Shown piece after piece: positions 31,982 through 40,340 of a stretch of 64,000 nucleotides of DNA. Source of the DNA: JACRCG01 sp964524835 (GTDB taxonomy: Bacteria > Desulfobacterota > Desulfuromonadia > Geobacterales > Pseudopelobacteraceae); the NCBI GenBank assembly GCA_964524835.1, contig CAZGEG010000004.1:62001-126000 (forward strand), read 5' to 3'. The notes below the pieces were generated by a model. It was given only the letters and a program-made list of their open reading frames with translations. It was not told the origin of the DNA and searched no databases. Position numbers and translations under genes: made by a program. How positions within the stretch are numbered: position 1 is the stretch's first letter; every line of letters starts with the position of its first letter.

Positions 31982-33811
31982 TTATTGTTTTGAATTTATT
32001 GCCCGGTCCTTTGTGACGACAACTCCTTCGATCCAGAGGGAAAGAGCCTTGCCGGTCTTCAGTGTTTCTTCGGGTATCACGAGACCGTTTTTTTGCGCAA
32101 GGTCTCCCGCGTATTTGAGCTGCCCCTCACTCGGCGCGCCGCCCGGTGCCCTGGCCGGCGGAACCGAGAACCCCATTTTGTTGTGGACCCCACGGCAGAA
32201 ACGCTGCCAGGTTTCCTTGTTCTCCACAACCAGGTCCAGAAAACCCTCCATCTTTTTGGTCAGCTCGTAATCGATCACCCAGGCATGCCTTTCCCTGAGG
32301 AAGTCAATCAGCGTCTCGCCGGGAGGAAGGGGAACCACCCTCCCCTTCTCTTCCTTGACGTAGCCGCGGTCGGTAATGTTCTTGGTGATGGCGGCGTAGG
32401 TGGAAGGACGGCCTATTTCAAGCCGTTCCAGCTCCTTTACCAGCGAGCCGAGCGTAAAGCGTCCCGGCGGCTTGCTCTTTTTCTCGTCAAGAACTTCCTG
32501 ACGTTTCGGCACCAGCTCACCAATGTCTATCGGGGGAAGCAGCTGCAGTTTATTGTCTTCATCTCCCTTCTTGTCTTTTTCCTCGTCGATCTCGGCGTAC
32601 ACCTTGAGAAATCCGTCAAAAACCAGCACCCGGCCGGCGGCCTTGAATCGCTCCCCGGCAACGGTAAATATCATCACAGTGGAATCATATCGTGCCGCTG
32701 CCATCTGGCTGGCGACGGCGCGCTTGAATATCATTTCGTAGAGCCTGGCATGATCGGGGGTGAGGCCTTCCTTGCTGATGATGGCGGCAATATCTGCCAC
32801 CGAATGCATGTGCGTCGGACGGATCCCCTCGTGGGCCTCGGCCTGGGAGTTTTTCGATTTGTGCACGTTCGGCTGCGGGGGGAGATAACTGCCGCCAAGT
32901 GACCCGGTCAGAAACTCGCGGATTTCGGCAATGAAAGCCTCATCCATCCGGACGGAATCGGTGCGGTGATAGGTGATGACGCCATGATCGAACAGTCCCT
33001 GGGCAAGCTTCATCGACTGCTCCGGAGTGAACTTCAGACGGGCGGCAGCGGCTGCCTGCAGGTCAACCGTCGTAAACGGCGGTTTGGCTGATTGCCTGAC
33101 CTCCTTCCTGTCGACTTTTTCCGCCAGGGCATGCGTTTCATCCTTGATTGCTTCAATAATGATCTGTGCATCGGCTTTTTGTAAGAACTTGCCGTGAAGA
33201 TGACGGGCCAGGAAGATCGTGCCGTCCTTGTCCAGCTGAATATCAAGCATCCAGTAGGGAGCGGAGGAGAAGGCGCGGATCTCCCGTTCACGATCGACTA
33301 CCAGGCGCACGGCCGGGGACTGGACCCGCCCGACGCTGTAGGAACTGCGGAGACTTTTGCTGGCGATCGGCGAGAGGATATAGCCGACCAGCCGGTCGCC
33401 GATCCGGCGCCCGAGAAAGGCGTTATAGAGGCCGGTGTTTGTCTGTTCGAACGGCACCGCCTTCGCAAGCGATTCTTTCAGCCCCTTCTCGGTAACCTCA
33501 AAAATCTCCATCCGCAGGCATTCTCTGGCGACGTCCTTCACCTCTTCATAGATATGACAGCTGATCGCATACCCTTCCCGGTCAGGGTCACCGGCAAGCA
33601 TGACGGTCTCGCCGCGTGCCGCGGCGCGAAGTTCCTTGGGGAGGTGCGCCTTTTTCTCGTGGTAGACGAAGCTCGGCTCATAGGTTTTCAGGTCAACGCC
33701 GATAGTGGCTTCAGGAAGGTCTTTGAAATGTCCGACCGTGGACATGGTCTTAACTTTGAGGATCGACTGTATTTTTTTCGCCTTGGTAGGCGATTCGACG
33801 ATTATGAGCAT
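31982..33811 (-). CDS. short type IA DNA topoisomerase (mobile-element type)
   Basis: This 609-residue topoisomerase I homologue relaxes or decatenates DNA through a tyrosine intermediate. TOPRIM motifs MLIIVESPTKAKKI and AGDPDREG are present. The catalytic Tyr281 is in GVITYHRTDS, and TLGSLVKELERLEIGRPSTYA matches the family. It lacks the C-terminal zinc fingers of chromosomal TopA. It ends in a PSEGQLKYAGDLAQ...ALSLWIE tail like that of plasmid or ICE topoisomerases. The residue two after the TOPRIM Glu is Tyr where chromosomal TopA has Glu (DREGY rather than DREGE). It is probably an accessory, horizontally acquired gene beside Fic. Confidence 0.88.
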   Translation of the reverse strand: MLIIVESPTKAKKIQSILKVKTMSTVGHFKDLPEATIGVDLKTYEPSFVYHEKKAHLPKELRAAARGETVMLAGDPDREGYAISCHIYEEVKDVARECLRMEIFEVTEKGLKESLAKAVPFEQTNTGLYNAFLGRRIGDRLVGYILSPIASKSLRSSYSVGRVQSPAVRLVVDREREIRAFSSAPYWMLDIQLDKDGTIFLARHLHGKFLQKADAQIIIEAIKDETHALAEKVDRKEVRQSAKPPFTTVDLQAAAAARLKFTPEQSMKLAQGLFDHGVITYHRTDSVRMDEAFIAEIREFLTGSLGGSYLPPQPNVHKSKNSQAEAHEGIRPTHMHSVADIAAIISKEGLTPDHARLYEMIFKRAVASQMAAARYDSTVMIFTVAGERFKAAGRVLVFDGFLKVYAEIDEEKDKKGDEDNKLQLLPPIDIGELVPKRQEVLDEKKSKPPGRFTLGSLVKELERLEIGRPSTYAAITKNITDRGYVKEEKGRVVPLPPGETLIDFLRERHAWVIDYELTKKMEGFLDLVVENKETWQRFCRGVHNKMGFSVPPARAPGGAPSEGQLKYAGDLAQKNGLVIPEETLKTGKALSLWIEGVVVTKDRAINSKQ

Positions 33812-33912
33812 GAAGCAGATGGCCTTATTATGTTTATATTCTGCACTTATTCTTTTTTATTCTGCAATTTCCCAAGTAGGTGATTTACGCGATCCTGCTC
33901 ATACCGTAACGA

Positions 33913-33971
33913 TTCAATGGTGCAATCTCTTATTTAATGGTGTAATAGCAGCCAGGCAATTACACCGTTAA
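33913..33971. repeat. three copies of a 13-14 bp motif, two direct and one inverted
   Basis: TTCAATGGTGCAAT (33913-33926) and TTTAATGGTGTAAT (33933-33946) are direct repeats spaced exactly 20 bp apart. ATTACACCGTTAA (33959-33971) is an inverted copy overlapping the fic stop codon. The last two form a hairpin. The spacing of about two helical turns and the position upstream of the topoisomerase gene suggest an operator, but no partner is proven. Confidence 0.65.
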
Positions 33972-35023
33972 CCTATATTTACAATCTTTCGCCAGCGTGC
34001 ATAGCGACCCTTACCCGTTGCCACGATAACCCCTTCATCTCTTAACTTGAACAGTTGATGTTTGAGCATATCCCTGCTGACAACAGGACAAGCTTGAGCA
34101 AGCTCGGAAATACTGAAGTCTCCGATACAGGCGTCAATTGCGTTCATTATCATAGCCGTTTTGCTCCCCTGACCGGATGATATGCGGGTAAACCGGCTTT
34201 CAAACTCCTTATAGGCTGCCAGGATAGTTGACAGGCAGTATTCCATCCAGGGGAGAGAGTCGTGCCCGGCTTCGTACCATCCCTGAGAAGAGCTTTGCAG
34301 GGTTTCGTAATATGATTCCTTGGTCTGCTCAATAATTCGTTCCAGACTGATATAACGACCGACATCATAGCCATTGTGATAAAGCAGCAGAACCGTCAAC
34401 AGGCGAGCCATGCGGCCGTTGCCGTCAAGGAAGGGGTGGATACAGAGGAAATCAAGTATATAAAGCGGAATGAGCAGCAGGGGGTCAAGTGTCTGTTCGG
34501 CGAACCGGTAATCATAACGCTCATGCAAGTGTTTCATATACTCGCCGGTCTGGTAAGGTTGAACCGGTACAAGGCGGATTCGCTTGCTGCCATCTGGCAA
34601 AACCTCGGATATTTCATTGGCAACAGATTTCCAGCGACCGCCTTCTTTGCCTGCATACTTCATAAGGTCACGATGGAGTTGCAGGATTATGGAATCATTG
34701 AAAGGAATATTGGTGTAATTGCCATGAATTGTGTTCAGCACATCACGATAACCGGCGATTTCAGCCTCCGGACGATTGGCTGGTGTGGTGCGCTCCTGAA
34801 CCAATGCCTGTATCCTTTTAATGTCTGCTGTAATTCCCTCAAGCCGATTGGATGATTCAGTGCTCTGAATCATGGCAACGTGACGAAGGTTTTCCAGCAT
34901 TTCCGGCGCCTGTTGACGGTAAAGATCCTGCTTCCCCTTGTATTCGCCAATCTGGCGGATAATGGTTATCAAGCGGTGTGGAATAACCAGTTCCTGAATA
35001 TATTTAGGGTCGAATGATTTCAT
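33968..35023 (-). CDS. Fic family protein (probable AMP transferase) with winged helix
   Basis: The 351-residue protein has a Fic N-terminal domain carrying SSNRLEG, which fits the (S/T)xxxE(G/N) autoinhibitory motif of class II Fic proteins, near residue 57. The Fic core has the catalytic HPFLDGNGRMARL motif. A C-terminal winged helix (ISELAQACPVVSRDMLKHQL) suggests DNA binding and self-regulation. Such proteins usually transfer AMP from ATP to targets. AGGAAG precedes the ATG. The region is visibly richer in AT than its neighbours. Confidence 0.92.
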   Translation of the reverse strand: MKSFDPKYIQELVIPHRLITIIRQIGEYKGKQDLYRQQAPEMLENLRHVAMIQSTESSNRLEGITADIKRIQALVQERTTPANRPEAEIAGYRDVLNTIHGNYTNIPFNDSIILQLHRDLMKYAGKEGGRWKSVANEISEVLPDGSKRIRLVPVQPYQTGEYMKHLHERYDYRFAEQTLDPLLLIPLYILDFLCIHPFLDGNGRMARLLTVLLLYHNGYDVGRYISLERIIEQTKESYYETLQSSSQGWYEAGHDSLPWMEYCLSTILAAYKEFESRFTRISSGQGSKTAMIMNAIDACIGDFSISELAQACPVVSRDMLKHQLFKLRDEGVIVATGKGRYARWRKIVNIG

Positions 35024-35373
35024 TTACCACTTCCTGTAACTTCATGATTTGTTCCCTCTGAATCGCCACCAGTTATCTAGACACTCGCTGTTTTCATGAA
35101 GTGTCGTCTTTCATTATTCGTCCGCTGCTTTCTTAAAACAGGTCAGTGAAAATATTGGTGTTCTCGTCATGCGTTGATTTAGAGAGCGAAAGAACGTCGT
35201 ATCCTAATCTGTATAAATGCAAAATTGCCGGTATTTTCACCTATTCATTGAAGCTCATATAAATCCTTTTCAAAAATGGATTCTGTTCCATATTGATCTT
35301 ATGGCCAATGCTCCGGTCAACACACCATCTCCCTTTCCATCCCCATAAGCATAAACAATCATCACGCAGCTCT
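35024..35373. other. 350-bp AT-rich intergenic stretch
   Basis: No gene, RNA or convincing insertion-sequence end was recognised. It separates the Fic gene from the zinc transporter operon and may include the fic promoter and remnants of the accessory patch boundary. Confidence 0.4.
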
Positions 35374-36207
35374 TCAGTTGCTGTTTTTAGGATAGATAAT
35401 CCGGCGGATGAAGCAGGCGGCGGCGAAGAAGAGCAGATTCACCATGACGATGGAGGCGCTGGCGGGGAGGTTGGACATGATGGAAAACAGAATACCGATA
35501 ACCACCGAACTGCACCCCTGAAGTGCGGCCAGAATGATGCATATCTTAAAGCCCCGCGCCAGCTGCAGGGCTCCGGCTGCCGGAACGATCAGCAGCGACG
35601 AAATCAGCATGATGCCGACCAGTTTCATCGCCAGGACCACCGACATCGCGGTAAGCAGCACCAGGATCGAGTTGATGAATGACGTGCGGATCCCGGATAC
35701 CTGTGCCAGTTCATCGCTGAACGAGATAGCGAACAGCTCATGGTAGTAGAGCGTCACCAGCAGCATGACCCCGAGGCAGAGTATCGCCGCTATCACCACC
35801 TCTTCACTCCGTATCGACAGGATATTGCCGAAAAGGTAGCTCAGCAGGTCGACATTATACCCGTCGCCGACGCTGGCCAGAATAACTCCGGCCGAAATTC
35901 CGAGAGCGGATACCAGGCCGATTGCGGCATCGCCGCTCAACCGCCCTTTTTCGGTCAATTTGAGTATGCCGAGAGATGCGAGCAGCACAATCGGCATCGT
36001 CACCAGCAGCGACATGGCGGAATAAAATTTGAGCGCCAGGGCGATGGCGGTGCTGCCGAAGGTGACGTGCGCCAGTCCGTCGCCGATCAGAGACAAGCGG
36101 CGCAGCACCAGAAAGACCCCCAGCACCGAACAGAGCAGCGCGATCAGGGTGCCGGCCAGCAGGGCCCTTTGAATAAAGCCGTATGAAAGGATTTCCAGTA
36201 GATTCAT
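35374..36207 (-). CDS. znuB: metal ABC transporter permease (ZnuB-like)
   Basis: This 277-residue membrane permease of the ABC-3 family has about eight hydrophobic segments. Characteristic stretches are LVLRRLSLIGDGLAHVTFGS near residues 33-52 and VVLAMKLVGIMLISSLLIVP near 188-207. It starts 1 bp after the ATPase stop, so the three transporter genes are coupled. Metal choice is inferred from the His-rich binding protein. Confidence 0.92.
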   Translation of the reverse strand: MNLLEILSYGFIQRALLAGTLIALLCSVLGVFLVLRRLSLIGDGLAHVTFGSTAIALALKFYSAMSLLVTMPIVLLASLGILKLTEKGRLSGDAAIGLVSALGISAGVILASVGDGYNVDLLSYLFGNILSIRSEEVVIAAILCLGVMLLVTLYYHELFAISFSDELAQVSGIRTSFINSILVLLTAMSVVLAMKLVGIMLISSLLIVPAAGALQLARGFKICIILAALQGCSSVVIGILFSIMSNLPASASIVMVNLLFFAAACFIRRIIYPKNSN

Positions 36208-36208
36208 G

Positions 36209-36961
36209 TCAGTGCCGGTGGCACATTAGGTGCTGTGAGTGTTCACCGAACAGCGACGACATCTCCGGCGAACAGCAGAACTGATCAAAACTGCCGTAAA
36301 AGAGGATCTTCTTGTCAAGGTAGAGCATTTTTGAGGCGTGCTCCCCGATCGCGCCGCTGTCATGCGTCACCAGCAGGACCGTTACTCCCAGCGTGCGGTT
36401 AATGTCCGCGATCATCGCGTAAAAACGGTCTCTGGTCTCCGGGTCGAGGGCGGCGGTCGGCTCGTCCAGCACGAGCAGTTCCGGATCGTTTACGATGGCG
36501 CGGGCTAGAAGTACGCGCTGCAGCTGTCCGCCGGACAGTTCACCTATCAGTTTATGTTCCAGGCTTGAAATACCCAATTCATCGAGGATTACGCTTATTT
36601 TGTCGTTATCGGCTCGATTCAGCCGTTTTGGAAAACGTTTGAGGCTTAACAGGCCGAGTCCGACCGTTTCGCGCACTGTCGCCGGAAAAACCGGGTTGAC
36701 CAGGTGGAGGCTTTGCGGCAGGTAGCCAACCTTGTGCCAGTCGCGGAAATTCTGCAGCGGAGTGCCGAACAGCGCGGCGGAACCGGTGCCGATCGTTACC
36801 AGGCCGAGCAGTGCCTTGATCAGCGTGCTCTTGCCGGAACCGTTCGGGCCGACGATTCCGACATAGTCACCGCGCTCGACCATGAAGGAGACGTCCTCAA
36901 GCACCCTCCCCTCGCGATAACTGCACGACAGCAGCTCTGTTGCCACTATTTTCACCGACAT
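36209..36961 (-). CDS. znuC: metal ABC transporter ATPase (ZnuC-like)
   Basis: This 250-residue ABC ATPase has Walker A GPNGSGKST, the ELSGGQLQRV signature, Walker B LLVLDEPTAALD and the H-loop LLVTHDSG. The start overlaps the end of the binding-protein gene by 10 bp. It powers zinc or manganese uptake together with the permease that follows. Confidence 0.93.
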   Translation of the reverse strand: MSVKIVATELLSCSYREGRVLEDVSFMVERGDYVGIVGPNGSGKSTLIKALLGLVTIGTGSAALFGTPLQNFRDWHKVGYLPQSLHLVNPVFPATVRETVGLGLLSLKRFPKRLNRADNDKISVILDELGISSLEHKLIGELSGGQLQRVLLARAIVNDPELLVLDEPTAALDPETRDRFYAMIADINRTLGVTVLLVTHDSGAIGEHASKMLYLDKKILFYGSFDQFCCSPEMSSLFGEHSQHLMCHRH

Positions 36962-37908
36962 TTCAGACCTTTCTTCAGCTGTTCCAGGTTGCGGTCCATC
37001 AGGTCAATAAACGTGGCATCCCGGGACAGGTCATCCCGGGACAGGTTATGCGCCCCGTGAAGCATCAGCACCCCCACGCCCGCTTCCTGAGCCAGCGTTT
37101 CCGTCAGGCGCGGCGACAGCAACTCCTCGGCAAAAAGGTACCCGGCAGCGGATGACCTGATCTCCCTGACAAGTGCGACCATCCGCTCGGCCGACGGTTC
37201 CGCGTCTGATGAAATCCCGCTGAGCGCGTGATACTCAAGCCCGTAGCGGCCCGCCAGATAGCCGAAGGTGTAATGGCCGCCATGCAGGAGTTTTCTGGTA
37301 AAGCAGGATGAGAGACCCTGCTTGTACCGCAGGTCAAGAGCGGCCAGTCGTGTTTTCAGGGTTTCGGCATTCTGTCGGTACAGTTCGCTGTTGACCGGAT
37401 CAGCGGCGACAAAACCGTCCAGAATTGTATCCACCATCCGCGCCGCGTTGGCAAAATCTAGCCAGAAGTGCGGGTCCATGCCCTTCTGGTCGTGGTCAGG
37501 GTGACCTCCACCTTCATGTCCTTGATGGCTTACACCCTCTCCCGTCCGGTAGTTGACCCGCTCTCCGACATTAACAACCCGAAGTGCGCGATTGTCAATG
37601 CCGCTGATGATTTTTTCCGCCCACGGTTCCATATATCTGCTGGTATAAATGAACAATCCGGCACGGCTGATACTGATCATATCTTCCGGTTTCGGTTCGA
37701 AGGTATGCGGTTCGACACCGGGCGGCAGCAGCATGGTCACCGCTGCCTTGCCGCCGGCAATCGTGCGGGCAAAGTCATACAGCGGGAACAGGGTCGTAAC
37801 CACCTGCAGGCCGGCGACAGGCTTCACTTCCGCTCTCTTGCAGCCGGAGGCAAACAGTGCGGCACAACATGAAACAAGCGTAATTATTACTATAATTCGT
37901 ATTTTCAT
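36952..37908 (-). CDS. znuA: zinc-binding lipoprotein of ABC transporter (ZnuA-like)
   Basis: This 318-residue cluster A-I solute-binding protein has a lipobox (LFASGCKR, Cys23), the PGVEPHTFEPKP metal-site His, and a His-rich loop HQGHEGGGHPDHDQ before DPHFWLD. A His-rich loop is typical of zinc proteins rather than manganese ones. A GAAGGA site precedes the ATG. A GAAAC-N7-GTTTC palindrome at 37930-37946 might be an operator but does not match the usual Zur box. Confidence 0.92.
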   Translation of the reverse strand: MKIRIIVIITLVSCCAALFASGCKRAEVKPVAGLQVVTTLFPLYDFARTIAGGKAAVTMLLPPGVEPHTFEPKPEDMISISRAGLFIYTSRYMEPWAEKIISGIDNRALRVVNVGERVNYRTGEGVSHQGHEGGGHPDHDQKGMDPHFWLDFANAARMVDTILDGFVAADPVNSELYRQNAETLKTRLAALDLRYKQGLSSCFTRKLLHGGHYTFGYLAGRYGLEYHALSGISSDAEPSAERMVALVREIRSSAAGYLFAEELLSPRLTETLAQEAGVGVLMLHGAHNLSRDDLSRDATFIDLMDRNLEQLKKGLKCR

Positions 37909-37945
37909 AACGATTCCTTCATATAAACCGAAACTAAATCTGTTT

Positions 37946-38033
37946 CACGCAACGACGCAACGACGCAACAAAAGGCTTTAAAACAAATTTTTGATTATTA
38001 ATTAAAAATGTTGCGTCGTTGCGTCGTCGTGTG
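37946..38033. repeat. 8-bp tandem repeat arranged as a large inverted repeat
   Basis: The left arm (37946-37969) is ACGCAACG repeated about three times. The right arm (38010-38033) is the reverse complement (GTTGCGTC repeated) with only two differences in 24 bp. They enclose a 40-bp AT-rich loop. It lies between the znuA start and the end of the CvfB-like gene, so it could be that gene's terminator or an upstream znuA structure. Confidence 0.8.
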
Positions 38034-38084
38034 AGTAATGCCTTACTTTGCAACGTAAGCAGTAATAAATTAAATCGCCATGCT

Positions 38085-38924
38085 CTATGACGTCTGCACG
38101 CTGCGCAGCCGGAGTCCGTCGGGAGTTATGGTGACCACGCCCTCTTTGTACAATCCCCCGACCGCTTTTTTGAAGCTCTTCTTGCTCAGGCGCAGCAGTC
38201 CGGCAATCGAATCAGGAGAGCTCTTGTCGGTCAGGGGGAGAAACCCGTTATGGGCCGCCAGGGCGGCCAGGATAGTATCACGGTCGCTTGCCGCCTCCTC
38301 TGCTCCCCCTTTGCGCAGTGTGACATCAACCTTGCCGTCGTCCCTGATTTTTTTGACGTATCCCCGCAGACGCTCGCCGCAGGGCGGTTTGACGACAAAT
38401 TCCGTATTGAATATCAACCCGCCGAAACTGTTGTTGATCAGCACCTTGGCTCCCAGATCAGTGTTGGCATACACCAGCAGTTCGACCTCTGCGCCTTCCG
38501 ACAGGGTGTCGTCCACCGGGGTGATGAATTTGTCCAGTTTCGCCGATGCGGCAATCCGGCCGCTGGAGTGGAGAAATACCCGTACCAGCACCTGGTCGCC
38601 GCGCCTGACCGGTTCATTCTGCTCGCCGAACGGCAGCAGCAGGTCCTTTTCCAGTCCCCACTCCAGGAAGGAGCCGACAGTCGTCGCCTCCTTGACCTTC
38701 AGGAGCGCAAACTCCCCGACAACGGCACGGGGCTTTCTGGTGGTGGCGGTCAAACGCCCGTCGGAATCGACATACACAAAGACATCCAGGATTGTGCCCG
38801 CTTCCGCTCCTTGCGGCAGGAGCCGCAGCGGCAGGAGCACGTCCCCTTCGTCCGACTTGAAAACGGCTCCGGAAGCGGTGATGCGGTCTACTGAAAGTTT
38901 ATTGTAGTTACCTATTTGAAGCAT
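38085..38924 (-). CDS. CvfB/YitL-like S1 RNA-binding protein
   Basis: This 279-residue protein is made of successive S1-type OB folds (MLQIGNYNKLSVDRITASGAVF; LLPFGEQNEPVRRGDQVLV; RLRGYVKKIRDDGKVDVTLR) and a C-terminal winged helix (GLLRLSKKSFKKAVGGLYKEG). This architecture is that of CvfB/YitL, an RNA-binding regulator of virulence genes in Staphylococcus. Start 38924 has AGGAGA upstream; the longer frame to 38948 is not needed. The role here is unknown. Confidence 0.9.
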   Translation of the reverse strand: MLQIGNYNKLSVDRITASGAVFKSDEGDVLLPLRLLPQGAEAGTILDVFVYVDSDGRLTATTRKPRAVVGEFALLKVKEATTVGSFLEWGLEKDLLLPFGEQNEPVRRGDQVLVRVFLHSSGRIAASAKLDKFITPVDDTLSEGAEVELLVYANTDLGAKVLINNSFGGLIFNTEFVVKPPCGERLRGYVKKIRDDGKVDVTLRKGGAEEAASDRDTILAALAAHNGFLPLTDKSSPDSIAGLLRLSKKSFKKAVGGLYKEGVVTITPDGLRLRSVQTS

Positions 38925-38940
38925 ACTTTCTCCTATTCCT

Positions 38941-38999
38941 GTCCCCAATATAAAGGGATAAGCGCGTTCACGACATTGTTTCCTGCAAAACCGCAGAAA
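38941..38999. repeat. 60-bp intergenic repeat, copy 1
   Basis: It shares about 70 percent identity by eye with 56934-56994. Common blocks are CCCC, GGAATAAG/GGGATAAG, CGTTCACGA, TGCAAAA and CAGAAA. TTTCCTG and CAGAAA can form a small hairpin. It lies just upstream of the CvfB-like gene start on the - strand. Confidence 0.6.
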
Positions 39000-39014
39000 G
39001 CCGGTCCCTGCATA

Positions 39015-40340
39015 CTAATTGCGCCACTTGAAGTTAACCGTTTTACATCCCGGCATCGCCTTGCGGAACAGGGTCAACCCCTCCTCCGTGGCGGCAGTAC
39101 CACTGCAGGTAAGCCATTTCAGTCCCGGCAGCAGCGCCAGATTCAGAATTCCCCTGTCACTGATGGCGGTATGGTAGATCGATATACGTTGCAGCGAGAC
39201 CAGGGGAAGCAACAGAGCCACTCCCTGGTCCGAAACCTCGGCATCCGAGAGATACAGCTCCTGCAGTCCGGTCAGATGTGCAATATTGCTCATAACCTTG
39301 TCATCGCATCCGTATAGAAACAGCGATTGCAGATCATCGGGGCGCAGTTCACCCAGAAAGCTCGTATCCAGGGAGTTTTCTGCCTTTACATCCAGCCGCA
39401 GCGAGGTATCGAGAAAGATCTCCTTGGCACCACGGGCAACACCAATCCGCTGCCAGTCCCGGAAATCAAGCGAGGATGACTTGCGGATAAAGAGTGTCCC
39501 GCAGTTCTGCCCTGCAGGAAAGCGGATTATCCGTGTTTCGAACGGGGCGCCATCATCGCTGGCGGGTACTTCTGATTCGCCGCGAGCCGCAGACAGGCGC
39601 CGACGTATCCGGGCTATATCAAGATCAACGGCAGCAGCCATATCCGCCAGAAGGTCGACACCATCGGCCAGCGCATCGTCCACCCGCAATTTGAAATGAT
39701 AAATATCGGTCTGCTTAAGCTCTTCGGTCTGGCGGACAACCGCATGGATATTCTGCTGAACCGCCGCAAGCTGCCGGATGACCCGCACCAGCTCAAGTGC
39801 GATATCCAGTTCCGACCCATAAGAAACCGGCGCCTGTTCCCACTCGCTCAGCAGGTCGATCAGTACCTGGCGGTTTCCGGCTTGGTACGCTTCATTGGCA
39901 AGCGCCATCAGCTCCTGCCTGCGAAAGCGTTCGCTCTCATCGGCGGCCAGATCGGGGTGCACCGCCTTCGCCACCCCCCGGTACAGTGACTTGAGAGAAA
40001 GGTTGGCGCCATCATGCGCTGTTTCGTCCTCATCGAGCAGGTCGGTAGTGTGCTGGAAGCCTCTGTGCGAAGGAGGAGACTGTTTCACCGGTTCGGCCTT
40101 TTTTTCGCCCTTCGTTTCTCCCAGAAGCCCGGTCAATTGCCACTCAAGGTCTTCCAGGTTCTGAATCCGAACCCCCAGGATATCTTCATATACCTGTTCG
40201 AACATCCGTATTTCGGACTTCAGGCTGCTGTATTCCTGTTCACGGCGCAGGAGTTCGGCCTTGACCCCGGCCAGATGCTGGTACTTTTGCTCCAGTTCAA
40301 TTTCTTCAGGGGTCTTCAAGCGGTTTCTGAAGGGTGTCAT
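39015..40340 (-). CDS. coiled-coil, J-domain and leucine-rich-repeat protein
   Basis: The 441-residue protein starts with a coiled coil (residues about 10-75), then a J-like domain with SLYRGVAKAVHPD (HPD 128-130) and a helical middle. The C-terminal half has LRR-like repeats (LQSLFLYGCDDKVMSNIAHL, LQELYLSDAEVSDQGVALL, LQRISIYHTAISDRGILNL). The HPD motif implies contact with an Hsp70. No signal peptide is seen. It overlaps the preceding Hda-like gene as ATGA. I do not know a described family with this order of domains. Confidence 0.85.
   Translation of the reverse strand: MTPFRNRLKTPEEIELEQKYQHLAGVKAELLRREQEYSSLKSEIRMFEQVYEDILGVRIQNLEDLEWQLTGLLGETKGEKKAEPVKQSPPSHRGFQHTTDLLDEDETAHDGANLSLKSLYRGVAKAVHPDLAADESERFRRQELMALANEAYQAGNRQVLIDLLSEWEQAPVSYGSELDIALELVRVIRQLAAVQQNIHAVVRQTEELKQTDIYHFKLRVDDALADGVDLLADMAAAVDLDIARIRRRLSAARGESEVPASDDGAPFETRIIRFPAGQNCGTLFIRKSSSLDFRDWQRIGVARGAKEIFLDTSLRLDVKAENSLDTSFLGELRPDDLQSLFLYGCDDKVMSNIAHLTGLQELYLSDAEVSDQGVALLLPLVSLQRISIYHTAISDRGILNLALLPGLKWLTCSGTAATEEGLTLFRKAMPGCKTVNFKWRN

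Noticed and set aside
35080..35110. GACACT/AGTGTC inverted repeat as an insertion-sequence end
   Set aside because: Only 6 bp arms, no transposase or target duplication nearby.
37930..37946. GAAAC-N7-GTTTC palindrome upstream of znuA as a Zur box
   Set aside because: Does not match the known AT-rich Zur consensus; kept only as a note in the znuA entry.
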